Assembly: GCA_009787685.1 (NCBI GenBank) | Contig: WQSV01000006.1 | Span: 1-20,657, forward strand | DNA length: 20,657 bases | Source of the DNA: Bacillota bacterium | Lineage (GTDB): Bacteria > Bacillota > Clostridia > Christensenellales > Pumilibacteraceae | Direction of reading: 5' to 3' | Part shown: piece by piece, positions 1 to 6,995 of the stretch | Layout of the letters: each line of letters begins with the position of its first letter | Numbering within the stretch: the first letter of the stretch is position 1 | Translations under genes and position numbers: made by a program | The notes under the pieces: generated by a model | Told to the model about the DNA's origin: nothing | Database searches by the model: none | What the model saw: only the letters and a program-made list of their open reading frames with translations

Positions 1-543
1 CCAGTTAACAATGCGCAAAGAAGGCGCAGAAGGAGAATCGCAACAGCGGCTGCGGTGGGAGTTGGTGTCGGAGTTGGTGTCGCTGCGGGAAGAAGAGGAC
101 GTAATCGTGGAATGGGCATGAGACGCGGAAGTGCTGGTGGAGCTGTTGCAATAACTTTTGGGAGCATTGCACTAGTCACGGGGCTTATTTTGTTGATTGT
201 TGGCATCGCGACTGAATATGGTGCGGGAATTGCGGTTGCGGGTGGAATAACGCTTGGAGTTGGAATTTTGCTCATTATTTTGGGTAGCGTTTTGTCGGCA
301 AGGGCAAGAAGAAGGTTTTCTGAACAAATGGCGAATGGAATGAATAATCAAAGCGTGGGCATGGGCGGAAACATGAACAATAATCAGTTTGGTCAGCCGA
401 ATAATGGTCAGTTCGGAAATCAACATTTCAGCCAACAGCAACCACAACAGCCACAACAGCCGAGGCCGACAAATTGTCATGGGTGTGGCTCTCCCGTTGG
501 AGCAAGCAACTTCTGTGAGTTTTGCGGAAATCAAATTTTTTAA
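1..543 (+). CDS. Small membrane protein with C-terminal zinc ribbon (5' partial)
   Basis: The frame is open to the window edge, so the true start is probably upstream; a GTG at 55 is possible but would fall inside a Val-Gly run. The visible protein opens with an Arg-rich basic segment. Two adjacent hydrophobic helices follow (about residues 47-68 and 76-98 of the visible part), then a short basic stretch. Next comes a low-complexity tail rich in Asn, Gly, Met, Gln and Pro, including QQQPQQPQQP. It ends with a zinc-ribbon-like knuckle, CHGCG...CEFCG. The layout suggests a membrane-anchored protein with a flexible linker carrying a cytoplasmic zinc ribbon, as in many uncharacterised Bacillota proteins. 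No enzymatic motif is seen, and I do not recognise a named family. No terminator is evident downstream; the next 289 bases are repeats. Confidence 0.7.
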   Translation, partial: PVNNAQRRRRRRIATAAAVGVGVGVGVAAGRRGRNRGMGMRRGSAGGAVAITFGSIALVTGLILLIVGIATEYGAGIAVAGGITLGVGILLIILGSVLSARARRRFSEQMANGMNNQSVGMGGNMNNNQFGQPNNGQFGNQHFSQQQPQQPQQPRPTNCHGCGSPVGASNFCEFCGNQIF

Positions 544-619
544 TCCTTTTGAGTTAACTCCTCGAAGTTGTTGTTCGCGTTACCTTTTGCCCGACTTCAT
601 AGTCTTTGTGGGGGTAGGG

Positions 620-780
620 AGGGGGCGTATTGTTCATAAGGCACACCTAAACGAGGTTAACACAAAATTGGAAATCTAAATCCCCTTGGCACAAAAAAGG
701 GGGGCGTGTTGTTAGGCACACTTAAATGAAGTTAGAAGAAATCAAATAATCTAAAAGTGATTCTTGAGACCAAAAGGGGC
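620..780. repeat. Tandem pair of the GTTCATAAGGCAC repeat family
   Basis: The copy at about 620-706 contains GTTCATAAGGCACACCTAA, then CGAGGTTAACACAAA and TTGGAAATCTA, and ends in a small CCCCTT...AAGGGG dyad. A more diverged copy follows directly at about 702-780 (TTAGGCACACTTAA, GAAGTTAGAA, AATCTAAAAG, AAAAGGGGC). A third copy lies at 10671-10758. The rest of 544-832 shows no gene, RNA or convincing promoter. Confidence 0.75.
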
Positions 781-832
781 TTCATTAACGTCTATTCTCA
801 TTACGAGATTGAACAGACAATAAAAAAACGAA

Positions 833-3800
833 GTGAAAAATTATGATAGCTACATAGATTGTTTTGAAAGAGTAAAAGATATTCTTTCTAAAAGAAAAGT
901 GAGTCTCGATGAGACTCACTTTGTTGTCGTTGAAGATGGAGTCACGAGTGCGGTTGAGAGGTTGTTGTTTTCATCATTAAACAATAATGGTGCGTTGAGT
1001 AATGGCGCATTTGATGTTGAGGTTGTTTCGTTTGCGAGATTGTTCTTTAAATTGAAAGAGAGGTTTGAGGTTTGGGAAGGGAGAGTTTTGGACATTGTTC
1101 CTCTTGGAAGAAGTGGGGCAATAATGCTTCTCAAAAAGGTGGTGTTTGAAAACATCGACAAAGTGAAAGTGTTTTCAAGAAGTGTCAAGTTTTCGGGCTT
1201 TTTTGAAGTGCTTTATGATACTATTGTTGAACTTTCAATGCACAATGCAAAATTGTCAATGCAGAGTAGTTATGGAAATGAGGACGGCAATAAGTTTGCA
1301 GGAGCGACCATTGATTGTCTGTTGTTGGTCGCGGAAAAAGACAGAGGGCGACCGATTGTCAACTCCAAAAACAAAAAACATAGTGATAATGTCAAAATAA
1401 AAAACAATTTTAACAATAATTCTGCATTGAATAATAGTGGTGCGTTGAAAACCAGCACTGATTTTAAGTTGAATGAAATTCAAGCAATTAGCGAGTTGTT
1501 TTTCGCTGAGTGTGATAAGCACAAGTATGTCGACAGAGCAGGTCAAATGAAATTGCTTTGTGAGATTATTCCAAAGCTAGATTTGAAAAATGATCATTTT
1601 TATTTTGTTGGAATCGACAAGTTGACAGTGGTTGAAAAAGAGATTGTTGAGTTGATTTCAATGCAGAAGTTTGCATGCAACATGCAGAATAGCTGTGAGA
1701 GTGAAAAAGGTAGTAAAATGGTGGGGGCGGATATTGATTGCCTGCAAGGTGGTTTGGGAACGGACGGCGGGAGAATAATGACCACCCTTGAGAGTGTTTT
1801 GAAAAGCAAAACAAAGCCTAATAATAATTGCGTGTTGATTTTAACAAAGGCTTCGGACGAGCATGAACTAATTAAAAACATTGCTTCGCGTATTCGACAT
1901 AACATTATTAATGGAATGAAATTTTCGGATATGGCGGTTATTGCGCAAGATAGTAGTCATGACAGAATTAAGCGAATTTTTTCGGAATATGATATTGCAT
2001 TTCACCTTGATGAGAAGTTGATTCTTGGGGAGCAAGAGATTGCAAGACAGCTTTTAGAAAGTGAAGAGTGGAAAATTAGGAATGAAGAGTTAAAAATTAA
2101 GGATGGAAATAATGAGAATAATTTGACAGCATCTTCACTCTCAATCAAGACTTTAGTTGAAAAAATACTTGTTCAAATTAATGCGGAAAAGAGATTGGAA
2201 GAGTTGACGAAATTGACACAGATTGACTTGATGCAAGTTCCGCGAAAAATGATTGAGGTTGCTGAACAGTGCGAAAAAATAACGAACAATTTTGGGATGC
2301 AAAAAAAAATATTTGTTGAAGGAATTTTAAGTCAGAAAATATCGTTCATTCCGAAACTGGTTGATGTTGTTGAAATCGGTAGTGTTGACAAATTCTTGGC
2401 AAAACGCTACAAAGAAATTTTTGTTCTGAATTTTTTGGAAGAAGTTTTTTTTAAATCAAAAAAAGATTTTGCGCTTTCTAACAAGGATTTCAAAAAACTT
2501 GGAATTGAAGTTGATGATGTGAAAAATATTGAAATGGAAGAAGCGAGGCTCGAAAGAGTTCTTTTGCAGAATGAAGGGGTGTTTTTTACTGTTTTGGAAA
2601 ATGGGCTGGATGATGAGCCGTTTGTTAAAGAACTTCTTTTAAAGGATGATGTGGAGTGCAGAGTGCAGATTAGTTGTGATATTGAGGAGATGATTTCGCA
2701 TGAGTCAAGAGGGATTGAAGTTGCACTTTTGAGCGAAACGGCCGTTAAAGAAGGAGAAAAAGGAGTGAGTTTCCATCAAGACTTGGTGAATGCACTTGGT
2801 GGAAAAGTTGAAATGTTTCGCGATAGAGTTGGTGATAGGTTTTTGATTAACAGCGGAGGTAGTAATAATTTGACAATATCTTCATTTTCAACTCTCAACT
2901 CTCAGCTTTCAAAATCGATATCCTCTTCTCGCCTTGAAACATATTTTTCGTGTCCGTTGAAGGCTTTTTTGAAATACAGTTTGGATTTGAAGAAGATTGA
3001 AAAAAATGAAATTCAGCCTTATGAGACGGGGAATTTTTTGCATGAAGTCGTCGAGAGAGTTTTTTCTTCAATTGCATGGAAAGACAATGAAATTGAAGAG
3101 AGCGTTCGCAAGATTTGTGGTGAGATTTTAGAAAGAGATGAGAGACTTCAAAAGATTTTGAAAGATGGTCAAATTGAGAGGTTGACGAACGAAGCAGTAA
3201 GACTTTCGAAAATACTCATCAATCAAGTTCAAAAGGGATCGTTTGTGCCGAAGTATTTTGAAAAACATTTGAAAGAATTTGAAACTAAGCTGGAGTTTTC
3301 AATAGAGAATGGGTCAATGCAGAAGTTTGAATGCAGAATGCAGAATAATTGTGGATATGAGGACAACAACAAACTAGTAGAGGCGACCAATGGTCGTCCG
3401 TTATTGGACACGGAGCAAAACAACGGGAGACTATTGGTCGCCCCTGCAAGTGATATCTTCAAAAACAAAAAAAATTCTGACAATAATTGTGCATTGAACA
3501 AAACCCCTTTAAAAGGTATTATCGACCGCATTGACTTTTTCAATAATCCAAAAGACGGAAAGACCTATGCTCGGATTATTGACTATAAGACTGGTAGAAG
3601 AGAGGGTTCAAAGTTTTCTTTCAAGGATTTATATTATGGAAAAAAAGTTCAGTTGACGCTTTATGCTAAGGTGCTTATTGAAAATGGATATAACATTGCT
3701 GGTCTTTTTTATTTTCCGCTTAATGCGGGAGTTTTTAATGAAGATGAGACTGATTTCAGACTTGAGGGAGTATATTTAAAAGATGGAGACATATTGAATG

Positions 3801-4120
3801 CTCATGATATCGCACTCAGTGTTCCACTTTCAACTAGTTCTGTTCTTGCAGGGGCGGCGACCAAAAAGGATGGCGATCTTGATGGACGCAAAAGACCGAA
3901 AGCGTTCACACAAGAGGAGTTAAAAAAAATAATAGACTATTCATTTTATGTTTGTAAAAAGGCATTGGATGAAATGAACGAGGGAAGATTTGAAGTCAAG
4001 CCTTTAAAAGAAGAATGCTCAAGATGCGACTACTCCTCGATTTGTTTGGGCGTTGAGAAGAAAGAGAGGGAGATGTCTTTTGGAGAAAGTGACATTAAAA
4101 AGTTTTTAGTGAATAGTTAA
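833..4120 (+). CDS. addB: ATP-dependent nuclease subunit B (AddB)
   Basis: AddB partners AddA in the helicase-nuclease that processes double-strand breaks for RecA loading. At 1095 aa it is close to the B. subtilis length (about 1166). The C-terminal half is clearly AddB. An iron-sulfur cluster set is visible: C707 (in FSCPLKAF) with C1062, C1065 and C1071 (CSRCDYSSIC). So is a RecB-family nuclease: GIIDRID from G895 with D898 and D901, DYK at 917-919, then Q..LY. The N-terminus lacks the GRxGSGKT Walker A motif seen in B. subtilis AddB. GTG 833 is the only sensible start, because an in-frame TAA lies at 821-823; no Shine-Dalgarno precedes it. Three large in-frame palindromic inserts occupy roughly residues 134-206, 275-337 and 827-889, and a smaller one lies near 407-438. 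The frame is intact, so the protein is probably functional. Confidence 0.93.
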   Translation: MKNYDSYIDCFERVKDILSKRKVSLDETHFVVVEDGVTSAVERLLFSSLNNNGALSNGAFDVEVVSFARLFFKLKERFEVWEGRVLDIVPLGRSGAIMLLKKVVFENIDKVKVFSRSVKFSGFFEVLYDTIVELSMHNAKLSMQSSYGNEDGNKFAGATIDCLLLVAEKDRGRPIVNSKNKKHSDNVKIKNNFNNNSALNNSGALKTSTDFKLNEIQAISELFFAECDKHKYVDRAGQMKLLCEIIPKLDLKNDHFYFVGIDKLTVVEKEIVELISMQKFACNMQNSCESEKGSKMVGADIDCLQGGLGTDGGRIMTTLESVLKSKTKPNNNCVLILTKASDEHELIKNIASRIRHNIINGMKFSDMAVIAQDSSHDRIKRIFSEYDIAFHLDEKLILGEQEIARQLLESEEWKIRNEELKIKDGNNENNLTASSLSIKTLVEKILVQINAEKRLEELTKLTQIDLMQVPRKMIEVAEQCEKITNNFGMQKKIFVEGILSQKISFIPKLVDVVEIGSVDKFLAKRYKEIFVLNFLEEVFFKSKKDFALSNKDFKKLGIEVDDVKNIEMEEARLERVLLQNEGVFFTVLENGLDDEPFVKELLLKDDVECRVQISCDIEEMISHESRGIEVALLSETAVKEGEKGVSFHQDLVNALGGKVEMFRDRVGDRFLINSGGSNNLTISSFSTLNSQLSKSISSSRLETYFSCPLKAFLKYSLDLKKIEKNEIQPYETGNFLHEVVERVFSSIAWKDNEIEESVRKICGEILERDERLQKILKDGQIERLTNEAVRLSKILINQVQKGSFVPKYFEKHLKEFETKLEFSIENGSMQKFECRMQNNCGYEDNNKLVEATNGRPLLDTEQNNGRLLVAPASDIFKNKKNSDNNCALNKTPLKGIIDRIDFFNNPKDGKTYARIIDYKTGRREGSKFSFKDLYYGKKVQLTLYAKVLIENGYNIAGLFYFPLNAGVFNEDETDFRLEGVYLKDGDILNAHDIALSVPLSTSSVLAGAATKKDGDLDGRKRPKAFTQEELKKIIDYSFYVCKKALDEMNEGRFEVKPLKEECSRCDYSSICLGVEKKEREMSFGESDIKKFLVNS
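1233..1449 (+). repeat. In-frame palindromic insert, family A, copy 1 (in addB)
   Basis: The left arm near 1233-1273 (TTTCAATGCACAATGC, TCAATGCAGAG) is inversely repeated at 1411-1449 (ATTCTGCATTGAATA, GGTGCGTTGAAA). Inner GCGACCA/TGGTCGC sequences form a nested dyad. The element adds about 72 residues to AddB, including SMHN, SMQSS, GNEDGNKFAGA and NNNSALNN. It contains no stop in the addB frame. The boundaries are approximate. Confidence 0.75.
1655..1842 (+). repeat. In-frame palindromic insert, family A, copy 2 (in addB)
   Basis: It starts at TTTCAATGCAGAAGTTTGC and CATGCAGAATAGCTGTGAG, and ends at AATAATAATTGCGTGTTGAT. The encoded peptide has the family pattern: SMQKF, MQNSCESEKGSKMVGA, then PNNNCVL. 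It interrupts the segment between the AddB sub-motifs YFVGIDKLT and KNIASRIRHNI, where ordinary AddB proteins have unrelated sequence. Confidence 0.7.
2052..2147 (+). repeat. In-frame palindromic insert, family B (in addB)
   Basis: The arm GAAAGTGAAGA at 2057-2067 pairs at 10 of 11 positions with TCTTCACTCTC at 2132-2142. The encoded peptide, SEEWKIRNEELKIKDG followed by SSLSIKT, resembles the inserts in addA near 7619 and 10288. A diverged right half of the same family may sit at 2863-2912 (AATTTGACAATATCTTC, AACTCTCAACTCTC). Confidence 0.6.
3311..3500 (+). repeat. In-frame palindromic insert, family A, copy 3 (in addB)
   Basis: The outer arms are TGCAGAATAATTGT (near 3339-3352) and ACAATAATTGTGCATTGAA (near 3480-3498). 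The inner arms AGGCGACCAATGGTCG and ACTATTGGTCGCCCCT form a second dyad. The peptide reads SMQKFECRMQNNCGYEDNN, then NGRPLL, then NKKNSDNNCALN. The insert ends a few residues before the nuclease motif GIIDRID at residue 895. In B. subtilis AddB that position corresponds to the turn of a beta-hairpin. Confidence 0.8.
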
Positions 4121-4209
4121 TAATGAATAGCGAGTAGTAAAGTTTAGAATTAATTAAAAATAACTCCACAATAGTTATTTACTGTTCGTTATTCACTATT
4201 CACTGCTTA
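4107..4209. repeat. Intergenic palindrome overlapping the addB stop
   Basis: TGAATAGCGAGTAGTAAA at 4124-4141 is inversely repeated at 4178-4195 with 15 of 18 positions matching; the three differences are G/A or T/C, compatible with G-U pairing in RNA. An outer arm (AGTGAATAGTTAA) also recurs inverted at about 4193-4209. The left arm starts inside addB, so the repeat appears to supply the last codons and the TAA stop. There is no U-run, so it is not a typical terminator. Confidence 0.65.
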
Positions 4210-4214
4210 ACTAA

Positions 4215-4243
4215 TTGACAGAAAGACTTTTTTGTGTTAAACT
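4215..4243 (+). promoter_or_regulatory. SigA-type promoter for the hydrolase-like gene
   Basis: A consensus -35 TTGACA (4215-4220) is followed after 17 bp by TAAACT (4238-4243, 4 of 6 matches). Transcription would begin near 4250. That excludes the GTG at 4234 as start codon and favours ATG 4270. Confidence 0.6.
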
Positions 4244-4269
4244 ATCCTCATTTCTCACTCAACAAAACC

Positions 4270-6018
4270 ATGATAATAACCGCACTAGAACTTTGGAAAG
4301 ATTACAAGATTGATGAGTTTGTTTTTAATGAAACTCTTTTAAATGAAAAGGAAATCGACGGAATCCTTGTCAAGTCTTTTTATTTTGATGGGGAGAGTTA
4401 TGAGGGCGAAGACGGAAGAAAAGAAAAAATAAGGATTTATGCGAAGCTCTATGAAAAGAGTGACAAGGAAAGGGAGAAAAAAAGAGAAGAGGAAAGCGCC
4501 CATCTTGCAGCATTGGGATTATCGTCGCTTTGGTCAAAAGATGCAAAAAATGCAATAGTCGTTTTTGATGATGCAATCAACTCAGTTGAATATTTTGACT
4601 TCACGCCCTACCTTGAAAAAGACATTTCGGTGTTCGTCGTTGACTATGCGGGCGAGGCTGGAACGAAAGAAAGGTTTACTATGTATCCAAATAGTTTTCG
4701 TGATGGATTGTTTGAGGAGTCTGCGAGTCATTTGTTGCACAATGATGAGGAGGATGACAAAGATGATGAAGACGAAGGAGAAACTTTTGTTGAAACAAAA
4801 GCTGATTTAAGACTTTCTCGCGATTTTATTTGGACAACGATTGCTATTCGTTCATGTGAGTTTTTGAAAAAACTATCTTATAACCAAGTCGGATTTCTTG
4901 GTGTTGGTGAAGGTGGAGCGACAGTTTATCGAGCGTTGATTTTTGATAATGTTTTCACTTGCGGAGTGACATTGTTTTCTCATTCTGATGATATGGAGGA
5001 CATGGAGGACGATGCACTCTCGCCAGCGAGCTATGCTCACCATATAAAAAAACCGTTGTTCATTCAAGTTTCATCAAACGAACAAAACAATTCTCTTGAC
5101 TACATGAGCGACATTTTTAGAGCTGCTCCAAAAGACAAGGCATGGTTTTCAGTCTCACCTCGTGTTGCAAGAGCAATCTCAAAAAACTACAAAGACAACA
5201 TCTTGAAGTTTTTTGAATTGTGTTTCAAAGATGAAGAAGAAACGGTTGTTTTTTTTCTCAAAGCTAAAGGCAGTGAAAGAGTTCTCTATTTTGAATTTTC
5301 GCTTGATGGTGAAGAGTGGGTTGAGGACAGCGTGAAACTTTATTTGGCGTATTCACAAGAAAATTCGTCATATCGCAATTGGAAAAAGACTACTTTTGAA
5401 AGAGTTGGAAAAAATGAGTTTATCTCAAAAGTCAAGGTCTATGACGAAAATAAACCAGTCTTTGCTTTTCTTTCTGCGACAATGAAAAACGGACTTGTTG
5501 TGTCGAGTGAAATAGTTCGAGCGAATCCTAAGAGTCACAACATTAAAGCGGAAAATGCGAATCAGAAGCGTTTGATTTATGACGCGGACGAAATGGGTGT
5601 TGCGGAGTGGATGGTTTTGTATGAAAGCGAAAAAGGGGCACTTGTCACAACAGAAGAAGGACCGTTTGGAATTCAAGGAGTGACAAGTTCAATAAATATC
5701 CTTTCAACTTTCGCTCTTGCTGACCCATACCACATTCCGCATATCGGGGCTATCTTGCAAATAATGCTTGCAAACATGGGGGAAAACAAGGAAATAACTT
5801 TTGCAATAACGGTCAAAAATGAAATAGACGGCGAAGTTGTTCATGAAAAATATCTCTCAACAAAAGAACTCGCAAGAAGAAATGAATGGGAAACGATAAC
5901 GCTTGAGAAAAAAGATTTTAGAAAAGGCGAAAAAGTTCTAGCGATTGACGGAAATATTATCACATTGGAAATCTGGGCAAACGATAAGTTTCTGGTGTCG
6001 AGCGTGAAATGGATTTAA
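4270..6018 (+). CDS. Alpha/beta-hydrolase-like protein with degenerate nucleophile elbow
   Basis: A 582-aa cytoplasmic protein with no signal peptide. The middle of the sequence suggests an alpha/beta-hydrolase core. A strand (KNAIVVFDDA, then VFVVDYAG) is followed by an Asp/Glu-rich loop and a strand-turn-helix reading FLGVGEGG at residues 209-216. That turn aligns with the GxSxG nucleophile elbow of the acetyl xylan esterase/dienelactone hydrolase group, but Gly replaces the catalytic Ser. LFIQVSSNEQNN could be the later strand that usually carries the acid residue. The C-terminal half appears beta-rich. I chose ATG 4270 over GTG 4234 because the promoter overlaps the latter; no Shine-Dalgarno is visible. 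It sits between addB and a signal peptidase gene with no clear functional link. The fold assignment is inference, and a non-catalytic role is likely if it is correct. Confidence 0.5.
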   Translation: MIITALELWKDYKIDEFVFNETLLNEKEIDGILVKSFYFDGESYEGEDGRKEKIRIYAKLYEKSDKEREKKREEESAHLAALGLSSLWSKDAKNAIVVFDDAINSVEYFDFTPYLEKDISVFVVDYAGEAGTKERFTMYPNSFRDGLFEESASHLLHNDEEDDKDDEDEGETFVETKADLRLSRDFIWTTIAIRSCEFLKKLSYNQVGFLGVGEGGATVYRALIFDNVFTCGVTLFSHSDDMEDMEDDALSPASYAHHIKKPLFIQVSSNEQNNSLDYMSDIFRAAPKDKAWFSVSPRVARAISKNYKDNILKFFELCFKDEEETVVFFLKAKGSERVLYFEFSLDGEEWVEDSVKLYLAYSQENSSYRNWKKTTFERVGKNEFISKVKVYDENKPVFAFLSATMKNGLVVSSEIVRANPKSHNIKAENANQKRLIYDADEMGVAEWMVLYESEKGALVTTEEGPFGIQGVTSSINILSTFALADPYHIPHIGAILQIMLANMGENKEITFAITVKNEIDGEVVHEKYLSTKELARRNEWETITLEKKDFRKGEKVLAIDGNIITLEIWANDKFLVSSVKWI

Positions 6019-6020
6019 TC

Positions 6021-6106
6021 AATTGAATATGGAATAGGTATTGTTATTTTAGTTTTCTGTCGCCCTTAAAATATTCTCTATTTAACACTCCATATTCAAT
6101 AATAAT
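6021..6106. repeat. Intergenic palindrome upstream of sipS
   Basis: ATTGAATATGGA at 6022-6033 is perfectly inverted at 6089-6100 (TCCATATTCAAT), with weaker pairing inside. The right arm ends eight bases before the sipS ATG, so a hairpin in the transcript could affect initiation. It may belong to the same class of mobile palindromes as 4107-4209. Confidence 0.6.
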
Positions 6107-6107
6107 T

Positions 6108-6785
6108 ATGTTTGAAGAATTAGCAAAACATCTTGAAAAAAAGAAGAATAGAACTTTGCAATACATGCTTAATGCGATGATTGCGTTTATTGGTGTCCTT
6201 GTTGTTGCGACGCTCGTTTTTGTGATGTCTTTCACTTTTGTTAGAGTTTGCGGAATAAGCATGATGCCAACATTGGAGCATCATTCCTATGGACTAGCGG
6301 TGAGTGCAAGGCGAGTTAATGTTGATGATATTGTTATTGTCAGAATGCCAGCACAAGTTGTCGCAGGAGAAGTTGTCCACACTCATAATATTAAACGTGT
6401 GGTTGCTCTTGGTGGCGACACGGTTGTTTTTCAACGAGGACTTCGAGATGAATCTAACTATGTTTTTCTCTATGTTGTGAATGAAGATGGAATTCCAACT
6501 CGAGAATCGGGGAATGAAAGATTTGATCCAATAATAGCTCAATTCAACAATAGAGTCGGAGATTATTTCAGAATTGGGGAAAGACGAGTGGTTCCAGAGG
6601 GCGAGGTTATGGTTCTTGGTGACAATCGCAATAACAGTATTGATTCAAGAGACCACGATTTTGTGGCAATGGAAAGATTGCGTGGAAGGTTCATTCATGG
6701 ATTTTATCCGCAATCATTTTCGGAAAGGTTTATGGTTTTTTTGTTCCGAATGCAACCATGCACGGCAGTTAGATGCAGAAGATAG
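6108..6785 (+). CDS. sipS: Type I signal peptidase
   Basis: It cleaves signal peptides from exported pre-proteins at the outer face of the membrane. The 225-aa protein has a short charged N-terminus, one membrane helix (about residues 22-44), and the S26 family motifs in order. GISMMPTL holds the catalytic Ser51. NIKRVVALGGDTV holds the general base Lys96. VPEGEVMVLGDNRNNSIDSRD is the usual box D/E region. Domain order and spacing match Gram-positive SipS/LepB enzymes. The last residues (MQPCTAVRCRR) are unusual and may be an acquired tail. It starts at ATG 6108 with no Shine-Dalgarno; the right arm of a palindrome lies just upstream. The gap to the hydrolase-like gene is 89 bases, so co-transcription is plausible. 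This enzyme would not process the two lipoproteins further along, which need signal peptidase II. Confidence 0.92.
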   Translation: MFEELAKHLEKKKNRTLQYMLNAMIAFIGVLVVATLVFVMSFTFVRVCGISMMPTLEHHSYGLAVSARRVNVDDIVIVRMPAQVVAGEVVHTHNIKRVVALGGDTVVFQRGLRDESNYVFLYVVNEDGIPTRESGNERFDPIIAQFNNRVGDYFRIGERRVVPEGEVMVLGDNRNNSIDSRDHDFVAMERLRGRFIHGFYPQSFSERFMVFLFRMQPCTAVRCRR

Positions 6786-6804
6786 TTTTTAAAAATTGAA
6801 AATC

Positions 6805-6956
6805 ATTGTCAACAGTCTTCGACTGCTTTGGCGGATTCGCTTGAATTCGTATTCAGCGTCAAACGGGCTAAAAGCCGTTGTCAACAGGCTTTGACTGGTT
6901 TGCTGGATTCTGCGTGTTTTTGCATTTAGCGTCAAATGGGTCGAAGACCCTTGTCG
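6805..6956. repeat. Triloop mini-hairpin array, two units
   Basis: Two diverged copies of a 70-75 bp unit lie between sipS and addA. Four mini-hairpins are visible: CAGTC-TTC-GACTG (6813-6825), GGCT-AAA-AGCC (6866-6876), CAGGC-TTT-GACTG (6885-6897, one mismatch) and GGGTC-GAA-GACCC (6938-6950). Each unit starts with TTGTCAACAG and contains an AGCGTCAAA-like block before the second hairpin. A run of Ts (6980-6991) separates the array from the addA start. Confidence 0.8.
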
Positions 6957-6995
6957 AAAATAATTTTATTTTTCAGCGTTTTTTTTTTTTTACAA

